Of a stretch of 64,000 nucleotides of DNA, positions 1 to 8,756 are shown in pieces. The notes beneath the pieces are model-generated. The model was not told the origin of the DNA, did no database searches, and saw only the letters and a program-made list of their open reading frames with translations. Both the position numbers and the translations under genes were made by a program. The stretch comes from Streptomyces uncialis (lineage in GTDB: Bacteria > Actinomycetota > Actinomycetes > Streptomycetales > Streptomycetaceae), in the NCBI RefSeq assembly GCF_036250755.1, contig NZ_CP109583.1:7045501-7109500 (forward strand), written 5' to 3'. How positions within the stretch are numbered: position 1 is the stretch's first letter; each line of letters begins with the position of its first letter.

Positions 1-235
1 CATGGACGCCGACGGCACCAAGGACGGCTACGACCTGGAGATGATCACCGCCGTCCGCGAACACGTCACCGTCCCGGTCATCGCCTCCGGCGGCGCCGGC
101 CGTCTCACCGACTTCCCCCCGGCCGTCGCGGCGGGCGCTGACGCGGTCCTCGCCGCGTCGGTCTTCCACTTCGGCGACCTCCGCATCGGCGAGGTCAAGC
201 GGGCCTTGCGGGAGGCGGGGAACGCGGTGCGGTAG
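1..235 (+). CDS. hisF: Imidazole glycerol phosphate synthase cyclase subunit HisF, C-terminal fragment
   Basis: C-terminal 77 residues of HisF, whose N-terminus lies upstream of the window. HisF is the (beta/alpha)8-barrel subunit that, with the glutaminase HisH, converts PRFAR to imidazole glycerol phosphate and AICAR in histidine biosynthesis. Visible signatures are [11 protein letters not shown] near the start and [13 protein letters not shown], followed by [15 protein letters not shown], the conserved second half of the barrel with its phosphate-binding loops. The ATG at base 2 is an internal methionine, not the start. hisI lies 1.6 kb downstream, separated from it by a toxin-antitoxin pair and an opposing gene. 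Confidence 0.96.
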   Translation, partial: MDADGTKDGYDLEMITAVREHVTVPVIASGGAGRLTDFPPAVAAGADAVLAASVFHFGDLRIGEVKRALREAGNAVR

Positions 236-250
236 GCGTCCGGGCGGCGG

Positions 251-292
251 ACACCTCACCTTTATATCCAGTAGGATATACGGGTGAGGTGT
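251..292. promoter_or_regulatory. Dyad operator/promoter of vapBC
   Basis: An almost perfect 42-bp dyad. Outer arms ACACCTCACC (251-260) and GGTGAGGTGT (283-292) and inner arms TATATCC (263-269) and GGATATA (274-280) share one centre between 271 and 272, with only an AGTA loop and two unpaired positions per arm. A possible -35 (TAGGAT, 272-277) lies inside it, 17 bp before TATATA (295-300). The antitoxin ATG follows at 318 after GGAGGG. This fits the autoregulatory site of a VapBC complex. A terminator role for hisF is the alternative, since the arms would also fold in RNA. Confidence 0.7.
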
Positions 293-317
293 CGTATATA
301 GCGCGCTGGAGGGTCGG

Positions 318-536
318 ATGTCCAAGACCGTGATCGATGTCGACGACAAGATGCTGGAGTTCGCCCAGCAACAGCTGGGGACGAAGACGAAGCGCGACAC
401 CATCAATCGCGCGCTGACGATAGCGGCGGCGATCAGTGCCGACGACCGGGCCCGTGCCCTGCGTTGGCTCCAGGACCACGCCGACGAGTTCCTGGACTTC
501 GACGTTCTGGCCGAGCGGGAGCGTTCCGGTCTGTGA
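318..536 (+). CDS. vapB: VapB-type antitoxin
   Basis: 72-residue protein starting MSKTVIDVDDKMLEFAQQQL, followed by TKRDTINRALT. This is the short beta-strand and helical N-terminus of VapB-family (ribbon-helix-helix) antitoxins, with an acidic C-terminal tail (DEFLDFDVLAERERSGL) that in this family wraps the toxin. GGAGGG at 308-313 is a strong ribosome site for the ATG. The stop overlaps the toxin GTG by four bases, so the two are translationally coupled. It should neutralise VapC and repress the operon through the dyad at 251-292. Family assignment is by motif and context. Confidence 0.88.
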   Translation: MSKTVIDVDDKMLEFAQQQLGTKTKRDTINRALTIAAAISADDRARALRWLQDHADEFLDFDVLAERERSGL

Positions 537-943
537 CGTACCTCGCCGACACCTCAGCGGTCTGGCGGCTGCTGCGTCGCCAGATCCCCGAACCGTGGCC
601 CGACCGGGTGGCCCAGGGGCTCGTCGCCATCTGCCCGCCGGTCGAGTCCGAGCTCATGCCCGGCCTGCGCGCCGACCGTGAGTACGAGCCCTTCTTCACC
701 ATGCTCGGCCAGACCTTCGGGTGGGTACCCGCTCTCGACGACCCCTGGCCGCAGGTCGTCGCCGTACAAAGGGACCTGGTGCGGATCGGCCACCACCGCG
801 GGCCGTCCCCCATCGACATCCTGATCGCCCTGACCGCCCGGCAGCATCGGCTGACCGTTCTGCACGTCGACGACGACTTCGCTGCGATCGCCAAGGTCCG
901 TCCCGAGATCCCGATGCTCAGGCTCATTCCCGAAACCGGCTGA
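533..943 (+). CDS. vapC: VapC-type PIN-domain ribonuclease toxin
   Basis: 136-residue PIN-domain protein. I chose the GTG at 533 (protein begins VTYLADTSAVWRLL) because it overlaps the antitoxin stop as GTGA and places the first catalytic Asp at residue 6. The expected acidic residues are visible: D6 in LADTS, the Glu of VESELM, the Asp of SPIDILIA and Asps in HVDDDFAAIA. VapC toxins are Mg-dependent endoribonucleases that often cut tRNA or rRNA; the target cannot be read from sequence. It forms an operon with vapB and lies between hisF and the opposing 1011-1646 gene, a typical acquired position inside a conserved locus. Confidence 0.9.
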   Translation: MTYLADTSAVWRLLRRQIPEPWPDRVAQGLVAICPPVESELMPGLRADREYEPFFTMLGQTFGWVPALDDPWPQVVAVQRDLVRIGHHRGPSPIDILIALTARQHRLTVLHVDDDFAAIAKVRPEIPMLRLIPETG

Positions 944-1010
944 CCGTCCGGGGGCACCCGCCGTTCCGCGGATGCCCCCGCACCGGGCCCCGGGGTGCCG
1001 CCCCGAAGGC

Positions 1011-1646
1011 TCAGATGCCGATCTGCTTCGAGCCGTGGAGCTTCTCCACGGCCTCCTGCTCGCCCTCCAGCTCCACCGTCGCCGCGTCCTGCCGGCCGAA
1101 GGCGAACATCAGCAGCTCACCCGGCTCGCCGGTGACCGTGACGACCGGCGCGGCGCGGTTGGCCACCACCGTACGGCCGTCCGGGCGGCGCAGCACCGCG
1201 CCCACCGGGTACTTGCGGCCCATCAGCCGCGCCGTGCGCTCCAGCCGGGACCACAGGGCGTCCGCGAAGACCGGGTCCAGCTTGCGGGGCGTCCAGTCCG
1301 GCTGGGCGCGGCGCACATCCTCCGCGTGGACGTAGAACTCCACCGCGTTCGACGCCTCGTCCACCTGCTTCAGGGAGAACGGCGACAGCTTCGGCGGACC
1401 CGTCCGGATCAGCTGGAGCAGCTCCTCGTACGGCTTCGCGGCGAACTCCGACTGCACCCGGGCGAGCCGGTCCGCGAGCGGCTTGAAGAGGATTCCGCCC
1501 GCCGCGTCCGGGCGGCGCTCCCGCACCACCACATGCGCCGCCAGGTCCCGGGCCAGCCACCCCTCGCAGAGGGTCGGGGCCTCAGGACCCGCCGACTCCA
1601 ACAGATCGGCGAGGAGCAGACGTTCACGTTTGGCATGGGTCGACAT
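1011..1646 (-). CDS. TIGR03085-like, DinB/maleylpyruvate isomerase-type metal-binding protein
   Basis: 211-residue protein starting MSTHAKRERLLLADLLESAGPE. The pattern TLCEGWLARDLAAHVVVRERRPD, then FYVHAEDVRRAQP, matches the actinobacterial TIGR03085 family, whose N-terminus resembles the DinB/mycothiol-dependent maleylpyruvate isomerase four-helix metal-binding fold. Candidate ligands are the His in DLAAHV and the His in FYVHAED. Its substrate is unknown; a mycothiol-linked reaction is a family-level guess. The long open frame continues upstream through hisI on the other strand; I placed the start at the ATG at 1646 because the family begins there and the extension is antisense to hisI. Divergent from hisI. 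Confidence 0.8.
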   Translation of the reverse strand: MSTHAKRERLLLADLLESAGPEAPTLCEGWLARDLAAHVVVRERRPDAAGGILFKPLADRLARVQSEFAAKPYEELLQLIRTGPPKLSPFSLKQVDEASNAVEFYVHAEDVRRAQPDWTPRKLDPVFADALWSRLERTARLMGRKYPVGAVLRRPDGRTVVANRAAPVVTVTGEPGELLMFAFGRQDAATVELEGEQEAVEKLHGSKQIGI

Positions 1647-1796
1647 GCGCCCAGCGTACGGCGGGCCCGGCGGCACTGCCACGGGACGGCCTCCGCGCCC
1701 GGCGCCCGCCCCCGGCGCCCCCGGACGCCCCCCGGACGCGTCCGGTGACCGGACGGCGACCCCGCGTCGTCGCACCCGTGCAGCACAATGGGGGAC

Positions 1797-2165
1797 ATGA
1801 CCAGCACGCCCCGTGAGCCGAGCCGGCTCGCCCCGGAGATCGCCGCCCGCCTCAAGCGCACCCCGGACGGCCTCCTGCCCGCGATCGCCCAGCAGTACGA
1901 CACCGGCGAGGTGCTGATGCTCGGCTGGATGGACGACGAGGCACTGCACCGCACACTGACCACCGGCCGCGGCACCTACTGGTCCCGCAGCCGCCGGGAG
2001 TACTGGGTGAAGGGCGACACCTCCGGCCACGTCCAGCACGTGAAGTCCGTCGCCCTCGACTGCGACGCGGACACCGTGCTGCTCAAGGTCGACCAGGTCG
2101 GCGCCGCCTGCCACACCGGGGACCGCACCTGCTTCGACGCGGGCACCCTCCCGCTGGGCCAGTAG
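1797..2165 (+). CDS. hisI: Phosphoribosyl-AMP cyclohydrolase
   Basis: 122-residue HisI, which opens the adenine ring of phosphoribosyl-AMP in histidine synthesis. Seen: [75 protein letters not shown] and RTCF, with the metal-binding Asp/Cys cluster of the family. Two in-frame ATGs exist (1788 and 1797). I prefer 1797 because CACAAT (1784-1789) would be a -10 box whose start point falls on that ATG, making the mRNA leaderless. trpE starts 11 bases after the stop, so hisI and trpE may be co-transcribed. Confidence 0.95.
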   Translation: MTSTPREPSRLAPEIAARLKRTPDGLLPAIAQQYDTGEVLMLGWMDDEALHRTLTTGRGTYWSRSRREYWVKGDTSGHVQHVKSVALDCDADTVLLKVDQVGAACHTGDRTCFDAGTLPLGQ

Positions 2166-2176
2166 GGTCACCCGCC

Positions 2177-3664
2177 ATGGACCTGGAGACCTTCCGCAAG
2201 CTCGCCGCCGACCGCCGCGTCGTCCCCGTCAGCCGCAAACTCCTCGCGGACGGCGACACCCCCGTCGCCCTCTACCGCAAGCTCGCCGCCGAGCGGACCG
2301 GCACCTTCCTCCTGGAATCCGCGGAGAACGGGCGCTCATGGTCCCGGTACTCCTTCGTCGGTGTCCGCAGCGCCGCCACCCTCACCGAACGCGACGGCGC
2401 CGCCCACTGGCAGGGCACCCCGCCGGTCGGCGTCCCTCAGGGCGGCGACCCGCTCGCCGCCCTGCGCGCCACCGTCGAGACCCTCCACACCCCCCGTGAC
2501 CTCGCCGCCGGGCTGCCCCCGTTCACCGGCGGCATGGTCGGCTACCTCGGCTACGACATCGTCCGCCGGCTGGAGCGCATCGGCCCCGGCGAGCGGGACG
2601 ATCTCAAGCTGCCCGAGCTGACGATGCTGCTCACCTCCGACCTCGCCGTCCTCGACCACTGGGACGGCACGGTCCTGCTCATCGCCAACGCCATCAACCA
2701 CAACGACCTCGACACCGGCGTCGACGAGGCATGGGCCGACGCCATCGCCCGGCTCGACGCGATGGAGGCCGACCTCTCCCGGCCCGTCGCCCAGCCCCCG
2801 GCCGCACTGCCCCCGTCCGAGCTGCCCGAGTTCACCGCCCTGTGGGGCGGCCCCGACTTCCAGGACGCCGTCGAGGACGTCAAGGAACGCATCCGCGCGG
2901 GCGAGGCGTTCCAGGTCGTGCCCTCCCAGCGCTTCGAGACCCCCTGCACCGCGAGCGCCCTGGACGTCTACCGCGTGCTGCGCGCCACCAACCCGTCCCC
3001 GTACATGTACCTGATCCGGTTCGACGGCTTCGACGTGGTCGGCTCCTCCCCGGAGGCCCTGGTCAAGGTCGAGGACGGGCGCGCGCTGCTGCACCCCATC
3101 GCCGGCACCCGCCCGCGCGGCGCCACCCCCCAGGAGGACCAGGCCCTCGCCGACGAGCTCCTCGCCGACCCCAAGGAACGCGCCGAGCACCTGATGCTGG
3201 TCGACCTCGGCCGCAACGACCTCGGCCGGGTCTGCGAACCCGGATCCGTCGAGGTGGTCGACTTCATGTCCATCGAGCGCTACTCGCACGTCATGCACAT
3301 CGTGTCGACCGTCACCGGGAAGATCGCCCCCGGCCGCACCGCGTACGACGTCCTGACCGCGTGCTTCCCCGCGGGCACCCTCTCCGGGGCGCCCAAGCCG
3401 CGCGCCATGCAGATCATCGACGAGCTGGAGCCCTCCCGTCGCGGACTCTACGGCGGCTGCGTGGGCTATCTGGACTTCGCCGGGGACTCCGACACCGCCA
3501 TCGCCATCCGTACGGCCCTGCTCCGCGACGGCACCGCGTACGTCCAGGCCGGCGCGGGGGTCGTCGCCGACTCCGATCCCGTCCTTGAGGACCAGGAATG
3601 CCGCAACAAGGCCGCGGCGGTGCTGCGCGCGGTCCACACGGCGAACCGCCTCCCGGCCCGCTGA
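2177..3664 (+). CDS. trpE: Anthranilate synthase component I
   Basis: 495-residue chorismate-utilising enzyme that makes anthranilate from chorismate with ammonia supplied by a TrpG subunit. No trpG is present in this window. Motifs: [16 protein letters not shown] (N-terminal feedback region), [52 protein letters not shown] and [20 protein letters not shown]. Full length for the family. TAGGGT (2163-2168) overlaps the hisI stop and sits 8 bases before the ATG, so leaderless initiation is possible in addition to read-through from hisI. The rest of the trp genes (C, M, B, A) lie 2.5 kb downstream. Confidence 0.96.
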   Translation: MDLETFRKLAADRRVVPVSRKLLADGDTPVALYRKLAAERTGTFLLESAENGRSWSRYSFVGVRSAATLTERDGAAHWQGTPPVGVPQGGDPLAALRATVETLHTPRDLAAGLPPFTGGMVGYLGYDIVRRLERIGPGERDDLKLPELTMLLTSDLAVLDHWDGTVLLIANAINHNDLDTGVDEAWADAIARLDAMEADLSRPVAQPPAALPPSELPEFTALWGGPDFQDAVEDVKERIRAGEAFQVVPSQRFETPCTASALDVYRVLRATNPSPYMYLIRFDGFDVVGSSPEALVKVEDGRALLHPIAGTRPRGATPQEDQALADELLADPKERAEHLMLVDLGRNDLGRVCEPGSVEVVDFMSIERYSHVMHIVSTVTGKIAPGRTAYDVLTACFPAGTLSGAPKPRAMQIIDELEPSRRGLYGGCVGYLDFAGDSDTAIAIRTALLRDGTAYVQAGAGVVADSDPVLEDQECRNKAAAVLRAVHTANRLPAR

Positions 3665-3799
3665 CGGCGCACAGCGGTTTTCCGGAGCGCGATCCGTGGC
3701 CGGGTGGCGGCGGTTCACGCCGGGGATGTGACGCATTCGTGGGCGGTCGCGGGGTGCCCCCGGGGCTTGGCGCGCGGGGGCGCAGGGGATAGTGGGGGA

Positions 3800-4462
3800 G
3801 TGACTTCCGCCGTCCCCCACCCCCGTACGGGCACCGACCGGTCGCCCGCCGCCGCCCGCGCCGGGCTCCGCAGCCTCGCCGCCGCCCTGCTGCTGGGTGC
3901 GGCGGGCGCGGCGATCGCCCTGCTCGCCAGCCGTCAGGGCTGGACCGAGGGCACCGCGAACGTCCCGGGCGGTGACTTCCCGCTGGCCGCCAAGGGCAGC
4001 GAGGTCACCGGTGTGCCGGCCGCCCTCGCCATAGTGGGCCTCGCCGCCCTGGTCGCCGTCTTCGCGGTCCGCAGAGCCGGGCGGGTCGCAGTCTCCGCGC
4101 TGCTCGCCCTTTGCGGTGCCGGTACGGTGCTCGCCGCCGTGCTCGGGGCCCGGGACCCCGCCGCGCTGGACGACCGGGCCGCCGAGGTGTCCGGTGACAC
4201 CTCCGCCACGGTCGACGCGCTCAGCCACACCGTCTGGCCGTATGTCGCCGCGGTCGGCGGGGCGCTGATCCTGCTCGCCGGGCTGCTCGCCCTGCGGTAC
4301 GGGCGGCTGTGGCCCGCGATGTCGGGGCGCTATGAGCGGGACGGGGCGCCGCGGCGGGCGCGGCGGGCTCCTGTCGTCGATCCTGACCGGCCCGAGGACC
4401 TCTGGAAGGCCCTCGACCGCGGCGAGGACCCCACCCAACAGGGCCCCACCCCCACCCCGTAA
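3800..4462 (+). CDS. Trp-operon-associated membrane protein (TIGR02234-like)
   Basis: 220-residue integral membrane protein. About four hydrophobic segments are visible: AALLLGAAGAAIALLA, VPAALAIVGLAALVAVFAV, VAVSALLALCGAGTVLAAVLG and WPYVAAVGGALILLAGLLAL, followed by a charged C-terminal tail ending EDPTQQGPTPTP. This is the family found between trpE and trpC in actinobacteria; its role is unknown. The start GTG at 3800 (VTSAVPHPRTG) lies 6 bases after GATAGT and lacks a Shine-Dalgarno. The open frame extends upstream to 3704, but that extension is not membrane-protein-like. Confidence 0.85.
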   Translation: MTSAVPHPRTGTDRSPAAARAGLRSLAAALLLGAAGAAIALLASRQGWTEGTANVPGGDFPLAAKGSEVTGVPAALAIVGLAALVAVFAVRRAGRVAVSALLALCGAGTVLAAVLGARDPAALDDRAAEVSGDTSATVDALSHTVWPYVAAVGGALILLAGLLALRYGRLWPAMSGRYERDGAPRRARRAPVVDPDRPEDLWKALDRGEDPTQQGPTPTP

Positions 4463-4504
4463 CACCCCCGCCCGTCCACCGGTTCCCCCGTAGCCCGCGC
4501 CCCT

Positions 4505-5110
4505 GAGGTCTGTCCGGCTGGGCGTACTTGTCCCGTGCGGGTCGCTCGGTGGGTGCGCAGTTCCCCGCGGGCCGCCTTCGCTTGCGCTTCCCAGGTCTGT
4601 CCGGCGCGGCGCACTCCGTTCCTGTGCCGTCGTTCGTGGGGTGCGCAGTTCCCCGCGCCCCTGGATGCTGCCCCTTCGGGTTTGTTCGTCGGGCGCGGGT
4701 CTGCCCTCGTCTTTGCGCAGTTCCCCGCGCCCCTTTGGGGCGCACACCTGGGGCTGTCGCTCGGGTGCGGGCCTTCGCTTGCGGAATTCCCCTCCTCGCG
4801 CAGTCGCATGGCTACGTAAGGGGGTGGGCGGGAATCTCTGCTCGCAGACTCCGATGCTCTTCAGTCGGGTAGGGGGATGTCGTACCGAGCGTGTCGGATC
4901 GAGGACGGAGAATCCCGACCGGCACCGACCCGAAAGACAGCAGAACGCGCCCCAAAGGGGCGCGGGGAACTGCGCGAAACCACCGAGCGACGGCACAGGA
5001 ACGAAGTACGCCGCGCCGGACGGACCTAGAAAGGGCAAGCGAGACGACCCCTGCAGGAAACAGGTGCGTCCACCAGGACGGACCTCGGAAGCGTGAGCGA
5101 AGGCGACCCG
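4505..5110. repeat. Composite intergenic repeat cluster A
   Basis: Gene-free stretch between the TIGR02234-like gene and 5213. Forward copies of GCGCAGTTCCCCGCGCCCCT lie at 4643-4662 and 4715-4734, with a partial copy at 4555-4569. A conserved core occupies about 4795-4935, and a reverse copy lies at 4956-4975. The sequence after the reverse copy mirrors the sequence before the forward copies (tcTGTCCGGC... against ...CGGACGGACCT), so the whole block is a large imperfect inverted repeat around the core. The module GTCGCCTTCGCTTGCGCTT-like near 4573 is also shared with the other clusters. Short open frames here are translations of the repeat, not genes. Confidence 0.85.
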
Positions 5111-5212
5111 GGTGCACGGCGGAGCCCTCCGTGCGGAACAATGACCATGAGCGTCCGGCTCACCCCAGGGACACGGCCGCACACGGCCGCCTACAGCAAC
5201 GAGGAGCTAGTC

Positions 5213-5434
5213 ATGTCCAGCAGCAGCCACGGACACACTCCGGCCGCCTGGGCCGGGGTCATCATCGCCTTCGTCGGCTTCTGTGTCGCCGGTGTTTTCA
5301 TGGTCATGGCGAACACGGCCGGCTTCTGGGTCGGTATGGCCATCCTCGGTCTCTCCCCCGTGGTCGGCGGGATCATGAGCGTCATGGGCATGGGCCAGAA
5401 GCGCCCCCGTGAGCTCATGCCCACCGAGGGCTGA
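5213..5434 (+). CDS. HGxxPAAW-type small membrane protein
   Basis: 73-residue protein starting MSSSSHGHTPAAWAGVIIAF. The HGHTPAAW motif marks a small actinobacterial family of unknown function. Two hydrophobic helices follow: AGVIIAFVGFCVAGVFMVMA and FWVGMAILGLSPVVGGIMSVMGMG, then a basic tail. The ATG at 5213 is preceded by GAGGAG with good spacing, so the longer in-frame extension from 5093 is rejected. It sits between the TIGR02234-like gene and the DUF2752 gene in the trp neighbourhood, an association conserved in Streptomyces, but a role in tryptophan synthesis is not demonstrated by anything seen here. Confidence 0.88.
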   Translation: MSSSSHGHTPAAWAGVIIAFVGFCVAGVFMVMANTAGFWVGMAILGLSPVVGGIMSVMGMGQKRPRELMPTEG

Positions 5435-5533
5435 CATCCCGCCCGGCCCGCCCCACGCCCCCGGAACCACGGGCGGGCCGCCCCCGGTCGTGGCCGTCGC
5501 GCGTGGACGGCGCTCGCGGGGCAGAATGCTCGC

Positions 5534-5998
5534 GTGACCGCCGAACACCCGAGCGCCCCCGTACCGGACACCGCCGCGAGCACCCCGCGGCCCGCCCGGG
5601 GCGGGGCCCTGCGGCGGCTCGCCGTCCCGCTGGGCATCCTGGGGTCCGTCGCGGCGGCTTTCAGCTACGTCGCCGCCGTCGACCCCAATGAATCCGGCCA
5701 CTACCCGACCTGTCCGCTGCTCCAGCTCACCGGGCTGTACTGCCCGGGCTGCGGCGGACTCCGCAGCGCCCACGCCTTCGCGCACGGCGATCTAGCCACC
5801 GCACTCGCGGCCAACGCGCCCGCCGTGGCCGGATTCATCGCCTTCGCCGTCCTGTGGACCCTGTGGGCGGTACGGGCCGCCCGCGGGAGGCGGTTCAGCG
5901 CCGTACCGCCCACCGCCGTGCTGTGGGGCCTGGGCGGACTGCTCCTCGTTTTCACCATTGTCCGGAACCTGCCGTTCGGTGGCTGGCTGAGGCCTTGA
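5534..5998 (+). CDS. DUF2752 family membrane protein
   Basis: 154-residue membrane protein. The DUF2752 signature CPLLQLTGLYCPGCGGLRSAHAFAHGDLATAL is clear, with CPxCGxxR flanked by helices: LAVPLGILGSVAAAFSYVAAV before it, and AVAGFIAFAVLWTLWAV and VLWGLGGLLLVFTIVRNLPF after it. The cysteine cluster is conserved in the family; its role is not known. The GTG start at 5534 lies 6 bases after CAGAAT (5522-5527) with no Shine-Dalgarno, consistent with a leaderless mRNA. It precedes trpC by 153 bases in the same direction. Confidence 0.9.
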   Translation: MTAEHPSAPVPDTAASTPRPARGGALRRLAVPLGILGSVAAAFSYVAAVDPNESGHYPTCPLLQLTGLYCPGCGGLRSAHAFAHGDLATALAANAPAVAGFIAFAVLWTLWAVRAARGRRFSAVPPTAVLWGLGGLLLVFTIVRNLPFGGWLRP

Positions 5999-6151
5999 TC
6001 ACCGGGGAACGTCCAGGTAGTGGGACCGCGCGGTACCGGATGCGGGACCGGCTCGCTCCTGCGGATATCATCGGTACGACCACCGCTTCCGCCCAGCGCG
6101 GACGCGGGACCAAAGCTTCACACGCCACCGTCAGGGAAGGGGGCCGCTCGC

Positions 6152-6961
6152 GTGAGTGTGCTCGACGAGATCATCGACGGAGTCCGTGCCGACCTCGCGG
6201 AGCGGCAGGCGCGGGTCGGCCTCGACGAGCTCAAGGAGCGCGCGGCGCAGGCCCCCGCGGCCAAGGACGGAGCCGCCGCGCTGCGCGGCGAGGGCGTCAA
6301 GGTCATCTGCGAGGTCAAGCGGTCGAGCCCCTCCAAGGGCGCGCTCGCCGCGATCGCGGACCCCGCCGGACTCGCCGCCGACTACGAGGCGGGCGGCGCC
6401 GCCCTCATCTCCGTCCTCACCGAACAGCGCAGGTTCGGCGGTTCCCTCGCCGACCTGGAGGCCGTCCGCGCCCGGGTCGACATCCCCGTGCTGCGCAAGG
6501 ACTTCATCGTCACCTCCTACCAGCTGTGGGAGGCACGTGCCTACGGCGCCGACGTCGTCCTGCTGATCGTCGCCGCCCTGGACCAGCCCGCCCTGGTGTC
6601 CCTCATCGAGCGCGCCGAGTCCATCGGGCTCACCCCGCTGGTCGAGGTGCACGACGAGGACGAGGCCGAGCGGGCCGTCGACGCGGGCGCCCGGATCATC
6701 GGCGTCAACGCGCGTGACCTCAAAACCCTCAAGGTCGACCGCTCCACCTTCGAGCGGGTCGCCCCGGAGATCCCCGACAGCATCGTCAAGATCGCCGAGT
6801 CGGGGGTGCGCGGGCCGCACGACCTGATCGCCTACGCGAACGCCGGGGCCGACGCGGTACTCGTCGGCGAGTCCCTCGTCACCGGCAAGGACCCCCGTAC
6901 CGCCGTCTCCGACCTGGTCGCCGCGGGCGCGCACCCCGCGCTGCGGCACAACAGGAGCTGA
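6152..6961 (+). CDS. trpC: Indole-3-glycerol phosphate synthase
   Basis: 269-residue TIM-barrel enzyme that decarboxylates and closes CdRP to indole-3-glycerol phosphate. Motifs: [15 protein letters not shown] (catalytic Lys), [78 protein letters not shown] and [12 protein letters not shown] chose the GTG at 6152 ([15 protein letters not shown]) because family members begin there; the frame is open from 6020 but the extra residues are proline/serine-rich noise. GGGAAGGGGG lies just upstream. The stop is 8 bases before trpM, so trpC-trpM-trpB-trpA reads as one operon. Confidence 0.96.
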   Translation: MSVLDEIIDGVRADLAERQARVGLDELKERAAQAPAAKDGAAALRGEGVKVICEVKRSSPSKGALAAIADPAGLAADYEAGGAALISVLTEQRRFGGSLADLEAVRARVDIPVLRKDFIVTSYQLWEARAYGADVVLLIVAALDQPALVSLIERAESIGLTPLVEVHDEDEAERAVDAGARIIGVNARDLKTLKVDRSTFERVAPEIPDSIVKIAESGVRGPHDLIAYANAGADAVLVGESLVTGKDPRTAVSDLVAAGAHPALRHNRS

Positions 6962-6968
6962 CTCCACC

Positions 6969-7163
6969 GTGCCGATCGCGTCCCGACTCGCCCGAGGCTG
7001 CCGGCCGCGGGGCTGCCGCGCGCCCGCGCGGCGCGCGCTGGGGCGCCGGGTGCGGTACGTGATCGGGGCCGAGCCCGGACAGGTGAACGGCCGCCGATGG
7101 TGGGCCTCCGGCACCGGGGGCGCCGTATCAGGGGTCGACGCCGCCGGGGGCTGCGGGAGCTGA
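6969..7163 (+). CDS. trpM: Tryptophan biosynthesis modulator TrpM
   Basis: 64-residue very basic protein starting with GTG at 6969. The stretch ARGCRPRGCRAPARRALGRRVRY, followed by VIGAEPGQVNGRRW, is the hallmark of the small protein lying between trpC and trpB in Streptomyces (formerly trpX). In S. coelicolor it has been reported to modulate tryptophan and amino-acid metabolism. The two GCRxxGCR-like cysteines and the arginine density suggest nucleic-acid or acidic-partner binding, which is inference. It starts 8 bases after the trpC stop and is short enough to be missed by gene callers. Confidence 0.85.
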   Translation: MPIASRLARGCRPRGCRAPARRALGRRVRYVIGAEPGQVNGRRWWASGTGGAVSGVDAAGGCGS

Positions 7164-7469
7164 CGCTCCCCGTTCCCCGGGGCACACGATCCCCGGGTGT
7201 CCGTACGGGTGCGGGCCGCGCGTCGTCCGCGCGGTTCACCCGCCTCGCCGTGCGCCGCCCCTTCCCCCTGCCGCGGTCCGTCCGCGGGCTCGCCGGCGTT
7301 CGAGGACCCACGGAATCCGTGGGCGTCTCGTGCGGCGCGCTCGTCCAGGTACGGGACGCCGGTCGTCCGCGCGGTTCCCCGCGCCCTTCCGAGGGCGGCC
7401 GTGGGTCGTGCGGGATGTGGTCATCGTTGGATCTAGACCCGGGGCCCGTGCCCCGTGAGGTAATCAGAC
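7164..7469 (+). other. trpM-trpB intergenic leader
   Basis: 306 bases without a convincing gene. It can fold several short hairpins: CCGCGG/CCGCGG near 7271-7287, CCCACGGA/TCCGTGGG (7307-7323) and CGGGGC/GCCCCG (7440-7455), the last directly before the trpB ribosome site. A degenerate copy of the intergenic repeat occurs at 7369-7388. No tryptophan-rich leader peptide is visible, so classical attenuation is not supported. The hairpins could separate trpM and trpB expression. Confidence 0.4.
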
Positions 7470-8756
7470 ATGCCCAGTGACTTCTTCTTTCCCGACCGTG
7501 AAGGTCATGTCCCCAGTGCCGAGGGGTACTTCGGGGCGTTCGGCGGCAAGTTCATCCCGGAGGCCCTCGTGGCCGCCGTGGACGAGGTCGCCGTCGAGTA
7601 CGACAAGGCCAAGTCGAACCCGGTGTTCGTGGCCGAGCTGGAGGAACTGCTCGTCCACTACACGGGCCGCCCCAGCGCGCTGACCGAGGTGCCGCGCTTC
7701 GCGGAGCACGCCGGCGGGGCCCGGGTGTTCCTCAAGCGCGAGGACCTGAACCACACCGGCTCGCACAAGATCAACAATGTGCTCGGCCAGGCCCTGCTCA
7801 CCAAGCAGATGGGCAAGACCAGGGTCATCGCCGAGACCGGCGCCGGACAGCACGGGGTGGCCACCGCCACCGCGTGCGCGCTGTTCGGCCTCGAATGCAC
7901 CATCTACATGGGCGAGATCGACACCCAGCGCCAGGCGCTGAACGTCGCCCGGATGCGGATGCTCGGTGCCGAGGTCATCGCCGTGAAGTCCGGCTCCCGC
8001 ACCCTCAAGGACGCCATCAACGAGGCGTTCCGCGACTGGGTCGCCAATGTGGACCGGACGCACTACCTGTTCGGGACGGTCGCCGGACCGCACCCCTTCC
8101 CGGCCATGGTGCGCGACTTCCACCGGGTCATCGGGGTCGAGGCGCGGCGCCAGATCCTGGAGCGGGCCGGCCGGCTGCCCGACGCGGCCGTGGCCTGTGT
8201 CGGCGGCGGGTCCAACGCGATCGGGTTGTTCCACGCGTTCATCCCGGACGCCGCCGTCCGGCTCGTCGGCTGCGAACCGGCCGGACACGGCCTGGACACC
8301 GGTGAGCACGCGGCGACCCTGACCGCCGGTGAGCCGGGCATCCTGCACGGCTCACGCTCGTACGTCCTCCAGGACGACGAGGGCCAGATCACCGAGCCGT
8401 ACTCGATCTCGGCGGGCCTGGACTACCCGGGCATCGGCCCCGAGCACGCGTACCTCAAGGACAGCGGGCGCGGCGAGTACCGCGCGGTCACCGACGCCGC
8501 CGCGATGGACGCGCTGCTGCTGCTGTCGCGCACCGAGGGCATCATCCCCGCCATCGAGAGCGCGCACGCGCTGGCGGGCGCCCTGGAGCTGGGCCGCGAG
8601 CTGGGCCCCGAGGGGCTGCTGCTGGTGAACCTGTCCGGCCGCGGCGACAAGGACATGGACACCGCCGCCCGCTACTTCGGGCTGTACGAGACCGACGCCG
8701 CCGTCGAGGCGGACGCTGACGGCGGCGCCGCCGAGATCCAGGGGGACGTGAAGTGA
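7470..8756 (+). CDS. trpB: Tryptophan synthase beta chain
   Basis: 428-residue PLP enzyme that condenses indole with serine. Motifs: [42 protein letters not shown] (PLP lysine in HKIN), [31 protein letters not shown] (phosphate loop) and [14 protein letters not shown]. Full length. GTGAGG precedes the ATG at 7470. The last four bases overlap the trpA GTG, so the alpha2-beta2 partners are translationally coupled. The C-terminal tail after the catalytic core ([20 protein letters not shown]) is acidic and probably disordered. Confidence 0.97.
   Translation: MPSDFFFPDREGHVPSAEGYFGAFGGKFIPEALVAAVDEVAVEYDKAKSNPVFVAELEELLVHYTGRPSALTEVPRFAEHAGGARVFLKREDLNHTGSHKINNVLGQALLTKQMGKTRVIAETGAGQHGVATATACALFGLECTIYMGEIDTQRQALNVARMRMLGAEVIAVKSGSRTLKDAINEAFRDWVANVDRTHYLFGTVAGPHPFPAMVRDFHRVIGVEARRQILERAGRLPDAAVACVGGGSNAIGLFHAFIPDAAVRLVGCEPAGHGLDTGEHAATLTAGEPGILHGSRSYVLQDDEGQITEPYSISAGLDYPGIGPEHAYLKDSGRGEYRAVTDAAAMDALLLLSRTEGIIPAIESAHALAGALELGRELGPEGLLLVNLSGRGDKDMDTAARYFGLYETDAAVEADADGGAAEIQGDVK

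Noticed and set aside
4528..5096. Short open frames in the repeat clusters, also at 9740-10173, 14178-14999, 22829-23632 and 50402-51034
   Set aside because: All encode the same peptides (RSSPRP, CAVPRAP, AQFPAPL, GARGTA, GRGELR), which are six-frame translations of the 20-mer and its linkers, so they are repeat artefacts.
2336..5182. 948-residue minus-strand open frame over trpE and cluster A
   Set aside because: It is antisense to trpE for most of its length; composition is low-complexity (DGG/RGG) and it ends in repeat-derived CAVPRAP-type peptides.
6000..6151. Leader-peptide attenuator before trpC
   Set aside because: No short open frame with consecutive Trp codons and no terminator/antiterminator pair was found.
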